A stretch of DNA of 64,000 nt from Companilactobacillus allii (GTDB taxonomy: Bacteria > Bacillota > Bacilli > Lactobacillales > Lactobacillaceae), in NCBI RefSeq assembly GCF_001971585.1, contig NZ_CP019323.1, positions 310,001 to 374,000 on the forward strand, read 5' to 3'. A program made the position numbers and the translations under genes. Within the stretch, counting starts at the first letter, position 1. Every line of letters begins with the position of its first letter. A model generated the notes under the pieces. That model did not search any database. It was not told where the DNA came from and was given only the letters and a program-made list of their open reading frames with translations. Positions 1 to 9,532 of this stretch are shown one piece after another.

Positions 1-20
1 GTTCTGTCACACTTTTTAAA

Positions 21-1904
21 TTATTTTGTAAATCCTGCTTTTGTACTATAACCTTTGCCAGCAGTTAGATCATATTGGATCAATTTATAATCCTTCATCA
101 ATTTCTTTTGCTTCTTAGTTAAATCCTGATATGAAATACTCTTGCCAGTCTTTTTGTTAACGTATAAACTCTCAGAATTCCCAACTGTACTTTTGGCCAT
201 AGCCGGTTCATCTTCTTGAATCTTTGTTAACATCGCATAAAATGGCGTTACTTTTTGGCCCATTTGTTTATATGCCAAAGCTATGAATCCATTGGGATCG
301 GTAATCTTAGTATTCTTACTTATTTTCTTAGTTCCATAACCATGGTTTATAGCATATTTATTACTATAGATAAAGTAGTCAGTCTCATGTTGCGCAACGT
401 TATACTTCTCCATACTATTACCATCATAAATACCAGGTAAATGATCCCCATACCAAACAACTGTAATGGGCTTTTTAATACTGTCCAGCTTACTTAGAAA
501 TTCCTTAGTCGAGGTATCGGTCAAACTGATTCCCTTTGAGAAATTCTCAACTTGTTTCGTATTTTTCCCAGCACCTGAACCACTAACTTTGAAGTTACTA
601 TTCTTATACTTATTAGTATAAGGCATATGATTTTGCATAGTTACTAGACTTATAAACTGACCATCTTTAACATGATCGACCTGCCAAAGGACATTTTTAT
701 AAGACGACTCATCACTCACATATTGACCACCGTCAGCTGTATCAGTATATTGAAGTGCTAAATCCCCAGTAGTATTGATATTTCTGAAAGTTTGAAAACC
801 AAACTTCTTATATACACTAGCTCGGCTATAGAAATTACCAATGTAAGGATGTATTGCTGATTTAGTATCAAACTGATTGGTGATATTCTCTGGGTTAGTT
901 TGTTTCTGCACTAGTTGAACGTATGGTGACTGTAGGGACTTGGAAAATTGATTATATGCCAAGCCAGTGAAGGTCATATATTCCATATTAGCCGTACCAC
1001 CACCGTAGCCTGAACTGAGCATCAAACCAGATGTAGTGTTTGCTTTGATATTACGAATATTAGGCATAGAGTCGGTATTAACTTTAACGTTAGGAACTCT
1101 ACTAGGATCTGAGAAGCTTTCACTCAGAACATAAATCAAAGTCTGTTTATTAATATTGCTATTAGGCCGATTCTTATTAATACTCTCGGCTTCTTTTTTA
1201 TACTTTTTAACAATTGAATCAATCTTACTTTGACTGTATCCTTTTGGTTCATCCATCACATTGACTCGTACATTAGTCAAGAAAGTAATCAGTGGACCAT
1301 TGCTGTTAGTTTCCCAAATCAAATTAGCAGTGAAATCAGAACGTCCTGCTTTTGTTAAAAACTTATTAGTCAAGGATCCCTCATCATTAGCAGAATAGAA
1401 ACTCCCTAAACTCAAAACAGCTAATAATAAGAAGACAATTCTAGTTTGCCATTTCATTCTAAGTAAATATTTACCAAATCTATGTTCCAAAAAGATACAA
1501 ATACCAATTCCGATTATTAATACGATTGCTACTTCAATAACCAATTTCAAACTGATCATTGTCAAAAGCTCTTTGATATTGCTCAAGAACATCAAGTCAC
1601 TTGGTAAGATCGGTTCAGTACGATAAATAACTTTCAATCTATTGGCAATAGAGAAAATCAAAAAAACGACATAAAATAACGCCGTTGAATAGAAGAAACG
1701 ATTGATAATCCCAAATAAACCAATATATATGAAAAATAGTACTAGAACTGTGACCAGATACATTCCCGGGAATGTTGAAGTAGCGTTGGTAAAGGCGAAT
1801 GATAGTGACCCTGTTTGTGAATAATCAATCACCAACCCCATAATGAAGGCTGATAATATTATAAAAATGAACTGTAAAATATATATTTTATTAAATCTTT
1901 TCAT
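21..1904 (-). CDS. LTA synthase family membrane sulfatase
   Basis: Predicted membrane-anchored phosphoglycerol transferase of the LtaS type, which polymerises or decorates cell-envelope glycerol phosphate using phosphatidylglycerol as donor. About five hydrophobic segments fill residues 1-170 and an extracellular sulfatase-fold domain follows from about residue 250. Seen motifs are LSESFSDP (metal-ligand Glu near 262), GGGTANMEY (the candidate catalytic Thr near 304) and WYGDHLPG (Asp/His metal ligands near 475). The start ATG is preceded by an AAGGATG ribosome site. The 627-residue length is typical. It stands alone, reading leftward, with its own upstream region. Whether it is the main LTA synthase or an accessory paralogue cannot be told here. 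Confidence 0.87.
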   Translation of the reverse strand: MKRFNKIYILQFIFIILSAFIMGLVIDYSQTGSLSFAFTNATSTFPGMYLVTVLVLFFIYIGLFGIINRFFYSTALFYVVFLIFSIANRLKVIYRTEPILPSDLMFLSNIKELLTMISLKLVIEVAIVLIIGIGICIFLEHRFGKYLLRMKWQTRIVFLLLAVLSLGSFYSANDEGSLTNKFLTKAGRSDFTANLIWETNSNGPLITFLTNVRVNVMDEPKGYSQSKIDSIVKKYKKEAESINKNRPNSNINKQTLIYVLSESFSDPSRVPNVKVNTDSMPNIRNIKANTTSGLMLSSGYGGGTANMEYMTFTGLAYNQFSKSLQSPYVQLVQKQTNPENITNQFDTKSAIHPYIGNFYSRASVYKKFGFQTFRNINTTGDLALQYTDTADGGQYVSDESSYKNVLWQVDHVKDGQFISLVTMQNHMPYTNKYKNSNFKVSGSGAGKNTKQVENFSKGISLTDTSTKEFLSKLDSIKKPITVVWYGDHLPGIYDGNSMEKYNVAQHETDYFIYSNKYAINHGYGTKKISKNTKITDPNGFIALAYKQMGQKVTPFYAMLTKIQEDEPAMAKSTVGNSESLYVNKKTGKSISYQDLTKKQKKLMKDYKLIQYDLTAGKGYSTKAGFTK

Positions 1905-2023
1905 TAATGAAACATCCTTATACTTGCATAATTAACTCTTTTATATACTAACCCATATTTTTAATAAATGGAAAATTAATTGAAGATTTGAGTTGTATCA
2001 ACATATTGGATTCTGATCTAAAC

Positions 2024-2059
2024 AAAATAACCGCTATTTACCAACGTAAATACCGGCTA
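2024..2059 (-). terminator. Rho-independent terminator of the dga/kdg operon
   Basis: On the minus strand, CCGGTATTTAC and GTAAATAGCGG form an 11-bp stem with one mismatch and a GTTG loop, followed by TTATTTTG. It lies 11 nt past the kdgK stop codon and closes the operon. Confidence 0.7.
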
Positions 2060-2070
2060 CTTCATATCAA

Positions 2071-3063
2071 TCATCTGATCAATTCATTTTTACCATCACA
2101 AGCTAGATAATCAAAAATATCTTCCTTATCAAATAGCGGTGTATCATTCAAAGACTCTTGTGTAAGTACTGAGTTAGCAACTGCAAATCTCAACGTATCT
2201 TCATATTTCCAGTTTTCGATCAACCCCGTTATAACGCCACTAGCAAATGCATCTCCGCTACCAATGCGATCTAGAACCTTTACCTCTCGCAATTTTGACT
2301 TATACAATTGACCATTATGCGCTATGAACCCTTGGAAATATCTTTTATGCTCATCACTTTTACGATTACTACCTGCAAAATATTCTATATCATAATCAGC
2401 TGAAAATTTGGCATATAAATCGGATTCCTTTATCTCTGCATAATCCAACAAATCAGTTAAATCACGCTTACTTCCAAACGCAATATCAACATATTCAAGC
2501 ATCTCTTGATAAAGTTCCTTCATCATTTGATGACTATTGTTTTCATTTAGACCCATACGATAATTAAAGTCAAAACAAACTTTAACACCTTTTTTGTGCG
2601 CTACTTTGGCTAACTCTAGTGCAGCAGATCTAGTTTCTTTAGTTAAACTCAAAGCAATTCCACAGATATGAACATAATCCACTCCTTCAAGTGCGGAATT
2701 AAAGTCATATTCATCTGGACCCGTAATACAAAACGAACTAGATAATCTATCTTGATAGGTAACGCGTTGTGGTCTTGATCCGTGACCCAATTCAACGAAA
2801 AAGCTTCCCAAATATCCATTAGTGTAACCAACTAAACTATCATCTATACCCAATTTCCTTAAATCAGCTACAGCCTTCTTACCCAAAGAATTATCAGGAA
2901 CTTGAGTAATCATACCCGTCTCATATCCCAAATGGGATAAGCTGCCTAGTAGGTTAACTCCAGTTCCAACTGTTGACATAAGTACCGTGTCACTCTGCTC
3001 TAAGAGCATGTGCTCTGGTACGGTATAACGTAGCATTACTTCACCAAAAGCCAAAATTTTCAT
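2071..3063 (-). CDS. kdgK: PfkB-family 2-keto-3-deoxygluconate kinase
   Basis: Ribokinase-fold sugar kinase, 330 residues, expected to phosphorylate 2-keto-3-deoxygluconate at O6 to give KDGP for the neighbouring aldolase. It opens with KILAFGEVMLRY, typical of KDG kinases, has the FDFNYR strand near 165 and the C-terminal anion-hole/catalytic-base motif GSGDAFASG near 268 (Asp is the base; GS replaces the commoner GA). The start has an AGAGGT ribosome site 7 nt upstream. It is the last gene of the operon, 11 nt after dgaF. Assignment to KDG rather than another keto-sugar rests on the operon context. Confidence 0.82.
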   Translation of the reverse strand: MKILAFGEVMLRYTVPEHMLLEQSDTVLMSTVGTGVNLLGSLSHLGYETGMITQVPDNSLGKKAVADLRKLGIDDSLVGYTNGYLGSFFVELGHGSRPQRVTYQDRLSSSFCITGPDEYDFNSALEGVDYVHICGIALSLTKETRSAALELAKVAHKKGVKVCFDFNYRMGLNENNSHQMMKELYQEMLEYVDIAFGSKRDLTDLLDYAEIKESDLYAKFSADYDIEYFAGSNRKSDEHKRYFQGFIAHNGQLYKSKLREVKVLDRIGSGDAFASGVITGLIENWKYEDTLRFAVANSVLTQESLNDTPLFDKEDIFDYLACDGKNELIR

Positions 3064-3074
3064 CGACTTGACCT

Positions 3075-3809
3075 CTAAAACTTCTTGATGATTTCATACA
3101 ATTTAGCAACATCACTTGGTCTAGTATCTCCAGTTGATTTATCAATGATAGAGCTATAAACATGAGGAATAACACGTTTAACTCCAGCACTTTTGGCAAT
3201 TGATACTATTTCCTCAAAGTTATCTAAGTCAATACCACCAGTTGGTTCAAGGTCAAAGTCATTCTCTGCACAAGCTTTAGCAACGGCTTTGAATTCTTCA
3301 ATATGTGCTAGTCCCTTCATTGGGAAATACTTGATCGATGAGCCACCCATATCTTTCAATAGTGCAATGGCAGACTCTATAGGAACTTGTGTTTCTGTTG
3401 ATTGACTGCTCAATGGACCAGTAGCAATGTTTACAAATCCAACTTTGCCTGTAGGTGAAACCAATCCATTAATAATTGTTTCATCTTGACCTAACAATGC
3501 ACGACTAGCTCCAACTCCAGTAAATACTTGGTTAACGTGTTGTGGTTGAACTTCTTTGGAAACTCTAGCAACCATGCCACTTTGATTAGGATCTCCAGCA
3601 CCAAGACCAACTGAAACGGCGTTATGGATCACTTCTTTATATTTAAGCATATCTGAAATAGCTGCTTCATCTGTTGGATAGTTCTTTGTTAATACACCAA
3701 GAACTACATGTCCTTGTGCTGCGTCGTAACATTCCTTAGCATTCTCCACTGAATTAGCTAGTACATTTAAGCATATTCCGTTATCTAAATAATTAGGTTT
3801 CAAGTCCAT
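3075..3809 (-). CDS. dgaF: KDGP aldolase of the DgaF type
   Basis: A 244-residue TIM-barrel aldolase resembling the KDGP_aldolase family (DgaF of the D-glucosaminate pathway), which splits 2-keto-3-deoxy-6-phosphogluconate into pyruvate and glyceraldehyde 3-phosphate. Visible family features are the GVGASRALLG segment, the SIKYFPMKGL strand analogous to the Schiff-base region of KDPG aldolases, and LEPTGGIDLDNF near the phosphate-binding end. The start overlaps the dgaE stop by one base (TAATG), so translation is probably coupled to the preceding gene. That coupling matters because dgaE has an internal stop. Confidence 0.83.
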   Translation of the reverse strand: MDLKPNYLDNGICLNVLANSVENAKECYDAAQGHVVLGVLTKNYPTDEAAISDMLKYKEVIHNAVSVGLGAGDPNQSGMVARVSKEVQPQHVNQVFTGVGASRALLGQDETIINGLVSPTGKVGFVNIATGPLSSQSTETQVPIESAIALLKDMGGSSIKYFPMKGLAHIEEFKAVAKACAENDFDLEPTGGIDLDNFEEIVSIAKSAGVKRVIPHVYSSIIDKSTGDTRPSDVAKLYEIIKKF

Positions 3810-4894
3810 TATAGAGCCTCCATAATTTCTTTCATTCTTATAATAATTTGATCCATTTCAACATCATCAACTGATCTAATATCAAATTCGATAATACCAA
3901 CATTGACACGATACTCGCGTGCGTAGATAGCTATATCGCCGTTACGTAACTGCTCACATATTTGCTCTGCCTTATCAGTTTTGACACTTGCTCGATAAAT
4001 ATCTCTACCTGCACCATCTTGAACAATTTTTACATCCAAACCAATAGATTGGAGTTTTTCAACAAACGGTTCCAAGCGTTTTATCATCTGCTGACCATTT
4101 TCAGGTCCTTCATCTAGATACTGCTCGATTGCACTAGTAAGTCCAATGATATTTTCTTTACCAATCTTCATCGCACGTCCCATGCCTTTGCTTTGTATCC
4201 TGGCCCAACTGATATATTTTTCTTTACCAAAAACGACACCTGAAGCAGGACCCTCAATCGACTTGGCACCGCTATATATCACTGCATCAACACCCATTTG
4301 TAGATACTTGGTTAGATCTTCCTCAGCGGCAGCATCTAAAACTAAAGGTAAATCGTGCTTGTGGGCAACCTTTATTGCATCTGGAATTGATAACATACTC
4401 TTTTGCACAGTATGATGACTCTTGATATATAAAATTGCAGCTGTCTGTTCAGTAATTTGCATTTCAATATGTTCTGGAGTACACATGTTGGCATATCCAG
4501 CCGGGATCATCTTTGCCCCAGCAACACCAAGCATCACATCTACTGGTGCACCGTAATCGACGTCATGTCCCATTGGAAGGATTACTTCGCGCTTAGTGAT
4601 TCTTGTAGTATAAGGATGATATACATGATACATATCACCTTGACCAATGATTCCGGCTATTACTTGAGCAATACCAGCTGACGCTGAATTAACTATCAGA
4701 GCATCTTATGAACCAACAAGTTTGGCAATATATTTTCCAGTTTGTACAACCAAATCAGACATTTCAAAGAAATTTTGTCCACCAATCTTTTGTGCCTCAG
4801 CGACTTTGTCAGACACTTTTGAAACTCCAAGAATGGTCATTTTCCCATCCGCATTAATTACGTGTCTCAAATTGTACTTTTCATATACATCCAT
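3809..4894 (-). pseudogene. dgaE: DgaE-type PLP-dependent ammonia lyase, interrupted by in-frame TAA
   Basis: SelA-like PLP enzyme of the D-glucosaminate-6-phosphate ammonia lyase type, which would remove ammonia to give KDGP. The reading frame is intact over 361 codons except for one TAA at 4706-4708 (codon 63). Immediately after it the frame continues as DALIVNSASAGIAQ and then YHVYHPYTTRITKRE, so this is a single nonsense change, not a frameshift. The PLP lysine is in YSGAKSIEGPASG, in the downstream part. An ATG at 4631-4633 preceded by AAGGTG could restart translation, but that product would lack about 87 N-terminal residues. All flanking operon genes are intact, which suggests a recent mutation, a strain variant or a sequencing error. 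Confidence 0.8.
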
Positions 4895-6013
4895 TTAGAT
4901 TCCTCCAATTGAATACACATTACCGCCGACAATACTGTACTTCGGTTTGACAAGTGTATCAGTAATTCTTGTATTACCATTTGAATCCGTTAATTCCTTA
5001 CGTCCATGTTTGATATCAAATATTGTCACATCGGCATCATATCCAGACTTCAATAACCCTTTTCTCGATAAACCAAAGTTCTTGGCGGGACGACTTGTTA
5101 TCATTGGGATTATCTCTGAAATTTTATATCCCAGTAATAGTAACTTCTCAATACAAGTGGACATATCATAAACTGGCCCATCTTCTCGATTATGATGATA
5201 AATATCAGTACTCAAAGTTTCGGGATATAACTTATATTGTTTAGCAATCTCAGCTGTGTGGAAGTTAAAGCTATCAGTCCCATGTCCAACATCGAAAATA
5301 ATGCCATGCTCATAGCCATCTTGGACAAAGTCCTTGATATTGTCATTTTCATCCAAAATACCATTTGTTTTGCCGTTAAAGCAGTGTGTCATAATGTCGC
5401 CTTTATCCATAATTGTCATTATCTCTGACAATTCAGGAGGATTAGTACCCACGTGAACCATTAGTGGTAGATGTTTATTGAGCTTCATTTGGAAGTACTT
5501 TGCTTCAACCAGTGGATTGATACCGTTTGAGACCACGACAGACTTACTGATTCTTGCCTTAATTCCAACGATAAAATCAGGATATTCATCGACTGCTGCT
5601 TGCAGTTTTTGAAGATTCAATCTTCGCATATCCCCCAGCTCATCTTGTGCTAAAATACCAGTCTCAGAAATATTGATCATAGCGTAAACGTTAGTCAGCT
5701 TGTCACGGGTACGTGTGTAAAAGTCCTTGATATTATTGGCTCCGGTTGACCCCGCATCAATGACAGTCGTAACGCCGGTTTTATATCCATCTTCGTCTGG
5801 ATCATCATAATACAGTGTTAATTTTTCATAACAATGTACATGATCATCAATCCAGCCCGCAGAAACGATCGATTGTCGTTCCAGGTCAATTGTTTTGTCT
5901 GCCACAACGTTTCTTATCTTGGAACTAACACGTTCAATTTTTCCATTTGTAATCAACAATTCGATTGGTTCTAAATATTCATTCAGTCCATTCTTTATGT
6001 ATAAATCGGCCAT
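4895..6013 (-). CDS. amidohydrolase/deacetylase family metallohydrolase
   Basis: A 372-residue amidohydrolase-superfamily TIM-barrel enzyme. It shows the N-terminal metal motif as DDHVHCYEKL (residues about 56-65), a candidate carboxylated-lysine region in VGIKARIS, further metal histidines in MVHVGTNPP and MTHCFNG, and the catalytic Asp in STDIYHHN. This subgroup is usually named amidohydrolase/deacetylase. In this operon it would remove an acetyl group from a 2-acetamido sugar acid before DgaE acts, which is an inference. It abuts dgaE with no gap (stop codon then ATG). Confidence 0.8.
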   Translation of the reverse strand: MADLYIKNGLNEYLEPIELLITNGKIERVSSKIRNVVADKTIDLERQSIVSAGWIDDHVHCYEKLTLYYDDPDEDGYKTGVTTVIDAGSTGANNIKDFYTRTRDKLTNVYAMINISETGILAQDELGDMRRLNLQKLQAAVDEYPDFIVGIKARISKSVVVSNGINPLVEAKYFQMKLNKHLPLMVHVGTNPPELSEIMTIMDKGDIMTHCFNGKTNGILDENDNIKDFVQDGYEHGIIFDVGHGTDSFNFHTAEIAKQYKLYPETLSTDIYHHNREDGPVYDMSTCIEKLLLLGYKISEIIPMITSRPAKNFGLSRKGLLKSGYDADVTIFDIKHGRKELTDSNGNTRITDTLVKPKYSIVGGNVYSIGGI

Positions 6014-6015
6014 TA

Positions 6016-7107
6016 TTAAATTTCCTCCAATTTAAACTTAGCCCATGGAGTTATGTAGTCTAATAAAAATAGCTCTTGGTCAGATATTTCTGCGACTTTA
6101 TTCTTTCTTTCATCACTATGAGCTTGTAGAACAATCTGTAACTCATTTTTATATTTCCCGAATTCATCGTTACCAATGACAATGTCACCACGTTTGAATT
6201 CATGTGAGCAATCATTTTTAGGGTTCTTCTCTGCCTTATACTTTTTACGCACTTCAGTTGATCGAACCACTAGATTGGTAATATCACCACGTCTGACATG
6301 TTGGTTATCCAATAAAATTTCTTTTTCAACCTTATGGATACAATCACAAAGTTTCACATCAAAGGTAACTTGATATCTATTCAAATTGCCCAATCTGTCC
6401 AATTCTTCATCCGAAGCATAGGCGTTACCAATAATCACACAATCGATCAATCCAGTGGCAAATAAGTGCTTAGCCTGTAATTCTATTGGCAGATCTCTGT
6501 GCATCTCTAATGTTGGTAGACCATCATTAATACTCCAAGGTCCAATTTTACCGACTTGCGATGTAATAAAGGCAGCGGTTTGAATTCCTTTTTCTTTGAA
6601 ACGACGTGAACAGGAATTGAAAAAATCAAGTGGTAGTCCTGTTCCACGTTGTGGATAAAAGTTGTGACAGCCGTAAATGAAAGGTTCATTAGCGCAATAG
6701 GATAAGATATTGTTCAAATAATCGACATCATTACTCATATTCAATTCAATATTTAATTGCTGTTGATTGTATGAGATCATAGCTTCCTTGCGACCGTCAA
6801 ATCCTTCATCCAACCTGATACCGTCTGCACCTAATTCAGAGAAGAAACTCAAATCCTGATACGATATCCCTAGTTGATCAAATATGCTAGGGGCAACATC
6901 TAGTGTTATCGTATACCCGAGCTTTTTGGCATAAGAAATTAAATCACGATACTTTTCTATGACTGCTTCTTTTCCACCACTAACTTCAAGCATACTCATA
7001 AATATTCTAGAAAATCCATGTTGAGACGCTTTAAGTAAATATGCTTTATCCTCATCAACATTACTGTGGTCGGGATAAACTGAGACTCCTAAGGTTCTCT
7101 TTGTCAT
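6016..7107 (-). CDS. MupG/DUF871 family TIM-barrel glycosidase-like protein
   Basis: A 363-residue protein matching the DUF871 family, whose characterised member MupG is a 6-phospho-N-acetylmuramidase. The N-terminal barrel starts LGVSVYPDHS and contains GISYQDLSFF, GADGIRLDEGF and YGCHNFYPQRGTGL. The C-terminal third (from about 240, FDVKLCDCIHKVE) is the cyclophilin-like domain of the family. It probably hydrolyses a PTS-phosphorylated disaccharide brought in by the upstream IIC. The start overlaps the stop of the small membrane gene by 4 bp and the next gene is 2 nt away. The exact glycosidic bond is unknown; a muramyl or an oxidised amino-sugar disaccharide would fit. Confidence 0.8.
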   Translation of the reverse strand: MTKRTLGVSVYPDHSNVDEDKAYLLKASQHGFSRIFMSMLEVSGGKEAVIEKYRDLISYAKKLGYTITLDVAPSIFDQLGISYQDLSFFSELGADGIRLDEGFDGRKEAMISYNQQQLNIELNMSNDVDYLNNILSYCANEPFIYGCHNFYPQRGTGLPLDFFNSCSRRFKEKGIQTAAFITSQVGKIGPWSINDGLPTLEMHRDLPIELQAKHLFATGLIDCVIIGNAYASDEELDRLGNLNRYQVTFDVKLCDCIHKVEKEILLDNQHVRRGDITNLVVRSTEVRKKYKAEKNPKNDCSHEFKRGDIVIGNDEFGKYKNELQIVLQAHSDERKNKVAEISDQELFLLDYITPWAKFKLEEI

Positions 7108-7370
7108 ACTTTTTTACCGCCTTCCATATCTGAAAAAACGTTCAAATATTTATTCGAGATGACTGTTGCTAGATAAATTGTTGCTAAAATCACTAATACG
7201 GCTGTAATTTTAAGTAACATTCCTATTGCTGCGACAACTAACAAAATCAGTAACGATCTTAGAATTGTTTTACCAGCTGAAATGTTTTTTAGAAATTTGG
7301 GCATGATTTTCTTTTGAACCAAAACTTCACTTAATAAGAAGAATCCTGCCAATCCAATCATGTAATACAT
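7104..7370 (-). CDS. small membrane protein of unknown function in the dga operon
   Basis: An 88-residue protein with an N-terminal hydrophobic stretch (residues 1-17) and two more between about 36 and 72, and a short polar tail. I do not recognise a family. It has a good ribosome site (AAGGAG, inside the end of the PTS IIC gene) and sits between IIC and the MupG-like gene with tight overlaps, so it is a genuine translated member of the operon. It may assist the membrane transporter, which is only a guess from position. Confidence 0.7.
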   Translation of the reverse strand: MYYMIGLAGFFLLSEVLVQKKIMPKFLKNISAGKTILRSLLILLVVAAIGMLLKITAVLVILATIYLATVISNKYLNVFSDMEGGKKV

Positions 7371-7375
7371 AATTT

Positions 7376-8653
7376 TTACTCCTTAGCCAACTGTTGTTTT
7401 TCAAATACCTTAAAGAATGGGTAATAGATTGCTAGGTCAATTAGGAAATTGACACAAGTTAAAATCAGCGCTGGAATACTCCAGTTTGTACTGATAAATG
7501 CTCCCAGTGGACCCGGTACAGTGAACGGCAATCGAGCCATCATCATTGGGACGACTCCAGTAATAGTTAAGATATATGAAAGTGTACCTGTAACTAATGG
7601 TGCGACAATGAACGGAATACCTAATATTGGGTTCATAACGATAGGTGCACCGAAAACAATAGGTTCGTTGATATTGAATAATCCAGGTAGTATTGCTAAT
7701 TTACCCAAATCCTTTATATACGCTGACTTAGAGAACATGAACAAAATGACAAGTGCCAAAGTACCACCGGCACCACCGATCCAGATGAACCATTGTAAGA
7801 ATTGTTCTGTAAAGATTGTTGAAAGGTGATGTGCACTCGTTCCACCAGCGAATTCACTCATGTTTTGTGCAATTGACATTTCCCAAAATGGACGAACGAT
7901 TGGATCCATTATAGCTGCACCATGAATACCTAATGTCCAAAATCCTGTAATAAGGAAGATTGTCAATAGTCCACCGAATAGACTGTTTCCAACCAATATA
8001 CCCTTCAATGGCATTAAGATAGTGCTTAGAAATGATGCAATATCAAAATCAAAGATGTATCTTACTATCCAAAAGAAAAACAATATTACTGCTGCTGGAA
8101 TTAATGCAACAAATGAATTAGATACTTCTGGTGGAACTCCATCTGGCATCTTGATCGTAATATTCTTATTTTTTAAGAATCGATAAATTTCAACGGTCAA
8201 GAGTCCAGTAACGATTGATGCGAAGAGTGATGACGCACTTAGATTAGCGATATTAATATATCGACCGGCATCGATCACTCCATTAACATTTTTTAATACG
8301 TGTACGGGTGCTGCTGTGGAAACTAAGAATGCTAAAACAGCTAACATACCATTGGTGAGTTTATCTAACTTGTAACTTTCGGCCAGTGAAGAAGCAATCC
8401 CAAAAGTTGCATATAAGGCCAGAATACCAACAGTGTATCTGAATGGTATATCCAAAATTTCCTTATATGGTGCAAGGAAATTGGCTACTGACTCAATTGG
8501 TATATTATTGATAATCGTAAAGAACGATCCCACGATAGTAAGTGGTAGTGTTGAGATTATTCCCTTACGAATAGCTGTCATGTGGCGTTGTGTTCCCATT
8601 TTATTGGCAATTGGTAAAACCTTTGCGTTAAGCATATTAACAAAATTATCCAT
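7376..8653 (-). CDS. PTS system lactose/cellobiose-family IIC component
   Basis: A 425-residue membrane permease of the PTS EIIC family 1 (CelB-like), with about ten hydrophobic segments. Family landmarks are the N-terminal MDNFVNMLNAKVLPIANKMG, the re-entrant motif GFWTLGIHGAAIMDPIVRPF, and GLFNINEPIVFGAPIVMNP near residue 325. It imports and phosphorylates a beta-linked disaccharide. No IIA or IIB gene is in this operon, so those domains must come from elsewhere in the genome. It is the first gene of the operon, with a GGAGGG ribosome site. Confidence 0.87.
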   Translation of the reverse strand: MDNFVNMLNAKVLPIANKMGTQRHMTAIRKGIISTLPLTIVGSFFTIINNIPIESVANFLAPYKEILDIPFRYTVGILALYATFGIASSLAESYKLDKLTNGMLAVLAFLVSTAAPVHVLKNVNGVIDAGRYINIANLSASSLFASIVTGLLTVEIYRFLKNKNITIKMPDGVPPEVSNSFVALIPAAVILFFFWIVRYIFDFDIASFLSTILMPLKGILVGNSLFGGLLTIFLITGFWTLGIHGAAIMDPIVRPFWEMSIAQNMSEFAGGTSAHHLSTIFTEQFLQWFIWIGGAGGTLALVILFMFSKSAYIKDLGKLAILPGLFNINEPIVFGAPIVMNPILGIPFIVAPLVTGTLSYILTITGVVPMMMARLPFTVPGPLGAFISTNWSIPALILTCVNFLIDLAIYYPFFKVFEKQQLAKE

Positions 8654-8671
8654 ATAACCCTCCTCAATTCG

Positions 8672-8713
8672 ATTACATCATAACATCATAACATTATAAT
8701 GTAAACGCTTAAT
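8672..8713 (-). promoter_or_regulatory. promoter, operator and cre-like box of the dga operon
   Basis: Between the GntR gene and the PTS gene the minus strand carries TTTACA-N17-TATGAT. A perfect 12-bp palindrome ACATTATAATGT (8691-8702) and two direct copies of CATCATAA lie in the same stretch and are candidate GntR operators. TGTAAACGCTTAAT (8700-8713) resembles a CcpA cre box but departs from the consensus at two positions. Confidence 0.45.
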
Positions 8714-8719
8714 ACGAAA

Positions 8720-9409
8720 TTATATTTCGTATTCAATTTCATATGGAAACCTATTAGTATCATAAAGTGCTACAGAATATTCAATGACATTTTCAAACCT
8801 ATCAAAGCCCTTGCGTATCCGTTTAATTGCCAATTCATCAGTTGTTCCAAGTATTTTTTTGTCATCATCACCAAGCTTTACTGCTCTAAAATCATCTTTG
8901 AAATTATAAATATCTTGTCCGCTATCCTTTAAAATTTTATACAGAGATTTATGACGTAAATCCTTTAATTCATCTTGAATGCCAACATTGGGAAGATAAT
9001 GTTCAAAGATAATGAACGGCTCTTTATCAAGTGAATATAAGCGTTTAATATACAAGACTTTTTGTTGCGATTCTTCAAATGGTGTCCCAGCTGGATCGAC
9101 TAATTTGATTTGTAAAATTTCTTTGGTCAAGTCGCCATGATCATTAACAATTGACGAGAAAGATCTTGCTTTAGACAATTTATTGAAAAGATTATTACTG
9201 ATCACCTTAGTACCAATACCACTTTTTTTCTCCAAATATCCTTCAGAAACAAGTAACTCAACTGCTTTTCGTATCGTTATTTTACTAACTTTATACATAT
9301 CTTCTAGTTCATTTTCAGTAGGGATCAATGTTCCAATTTCATATTTATTCGACAGAATATTCTTCTTGATATCCGCTGCAATATTCTGATATAAAGTACC
9401 TGTTATCAT
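8720..9409 (-). CDS. GntR/HutC-family transcriptional regulator
   Basis: A 229-residue regulator with an N-terminal winged helix (residues about 5-70: IAADIKKNILSNKYEIGTLI, TENELEDMYKVSKITIRKAV) followed by a UTRA ligand-binding domain ending in NRFPYEIEYEI. The start at 9409 is chosen because AAGGAG stands 7 nt upstream; an ATG-like extension to 9469 has no ribosome site. It sits directly upstream of the dga operon on the same strand and is probably its ligand-responsive repressor, likely sensing a phosphorylated amino-sugar. Confidence 0.85.
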   Translation of the reverse strand: MITGTLYQNIAADIKKNILSNKYEIGTLIPTENELEDMYKVSKITIRKAVELLVSEGYLEKKSGIGTKVISNNLFNKLSKARSFSSIVNDHGDLTKEILQIKLVDPAGTPFEESQQKVLYIKRLYSLDKEPFIIFEHYLPNVGIQDELKDLRHKSLYKILKDSGQDIYNFKDDFRAVKLGDDDKKILGTTDELAIKRIRKGFDRFENVIEYSVALYDTNRFPYEIEYEI

Positions 9410-9532
9410 ATGTTTCTCCTTTGATAAAGATTTAATTAAACAGTATATCATTACATTATTATAATACATATATACATTATCAAATATCCAAATAGCAATA
9501 TATTAATTTTATCCGTTAAAATTAATTATAAA

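Noticed and set aside
4706-4708. Recoding (selenocysteine-like read-through) of the stop codon in a SelA-like gene
   Set aside because: The codon is TAA, not TGA, no SECIS-like hairpin was seen after it, and the enzyme needs no Sec at this position. A nonsense mutation or sequencing error is simpler.
7449-7829. A 126-codon plus-strand frame over the PTS IIC gene
   Set aside because: Antisense to membrane-helix codons of a well-supported PTS gene, with no start signal.
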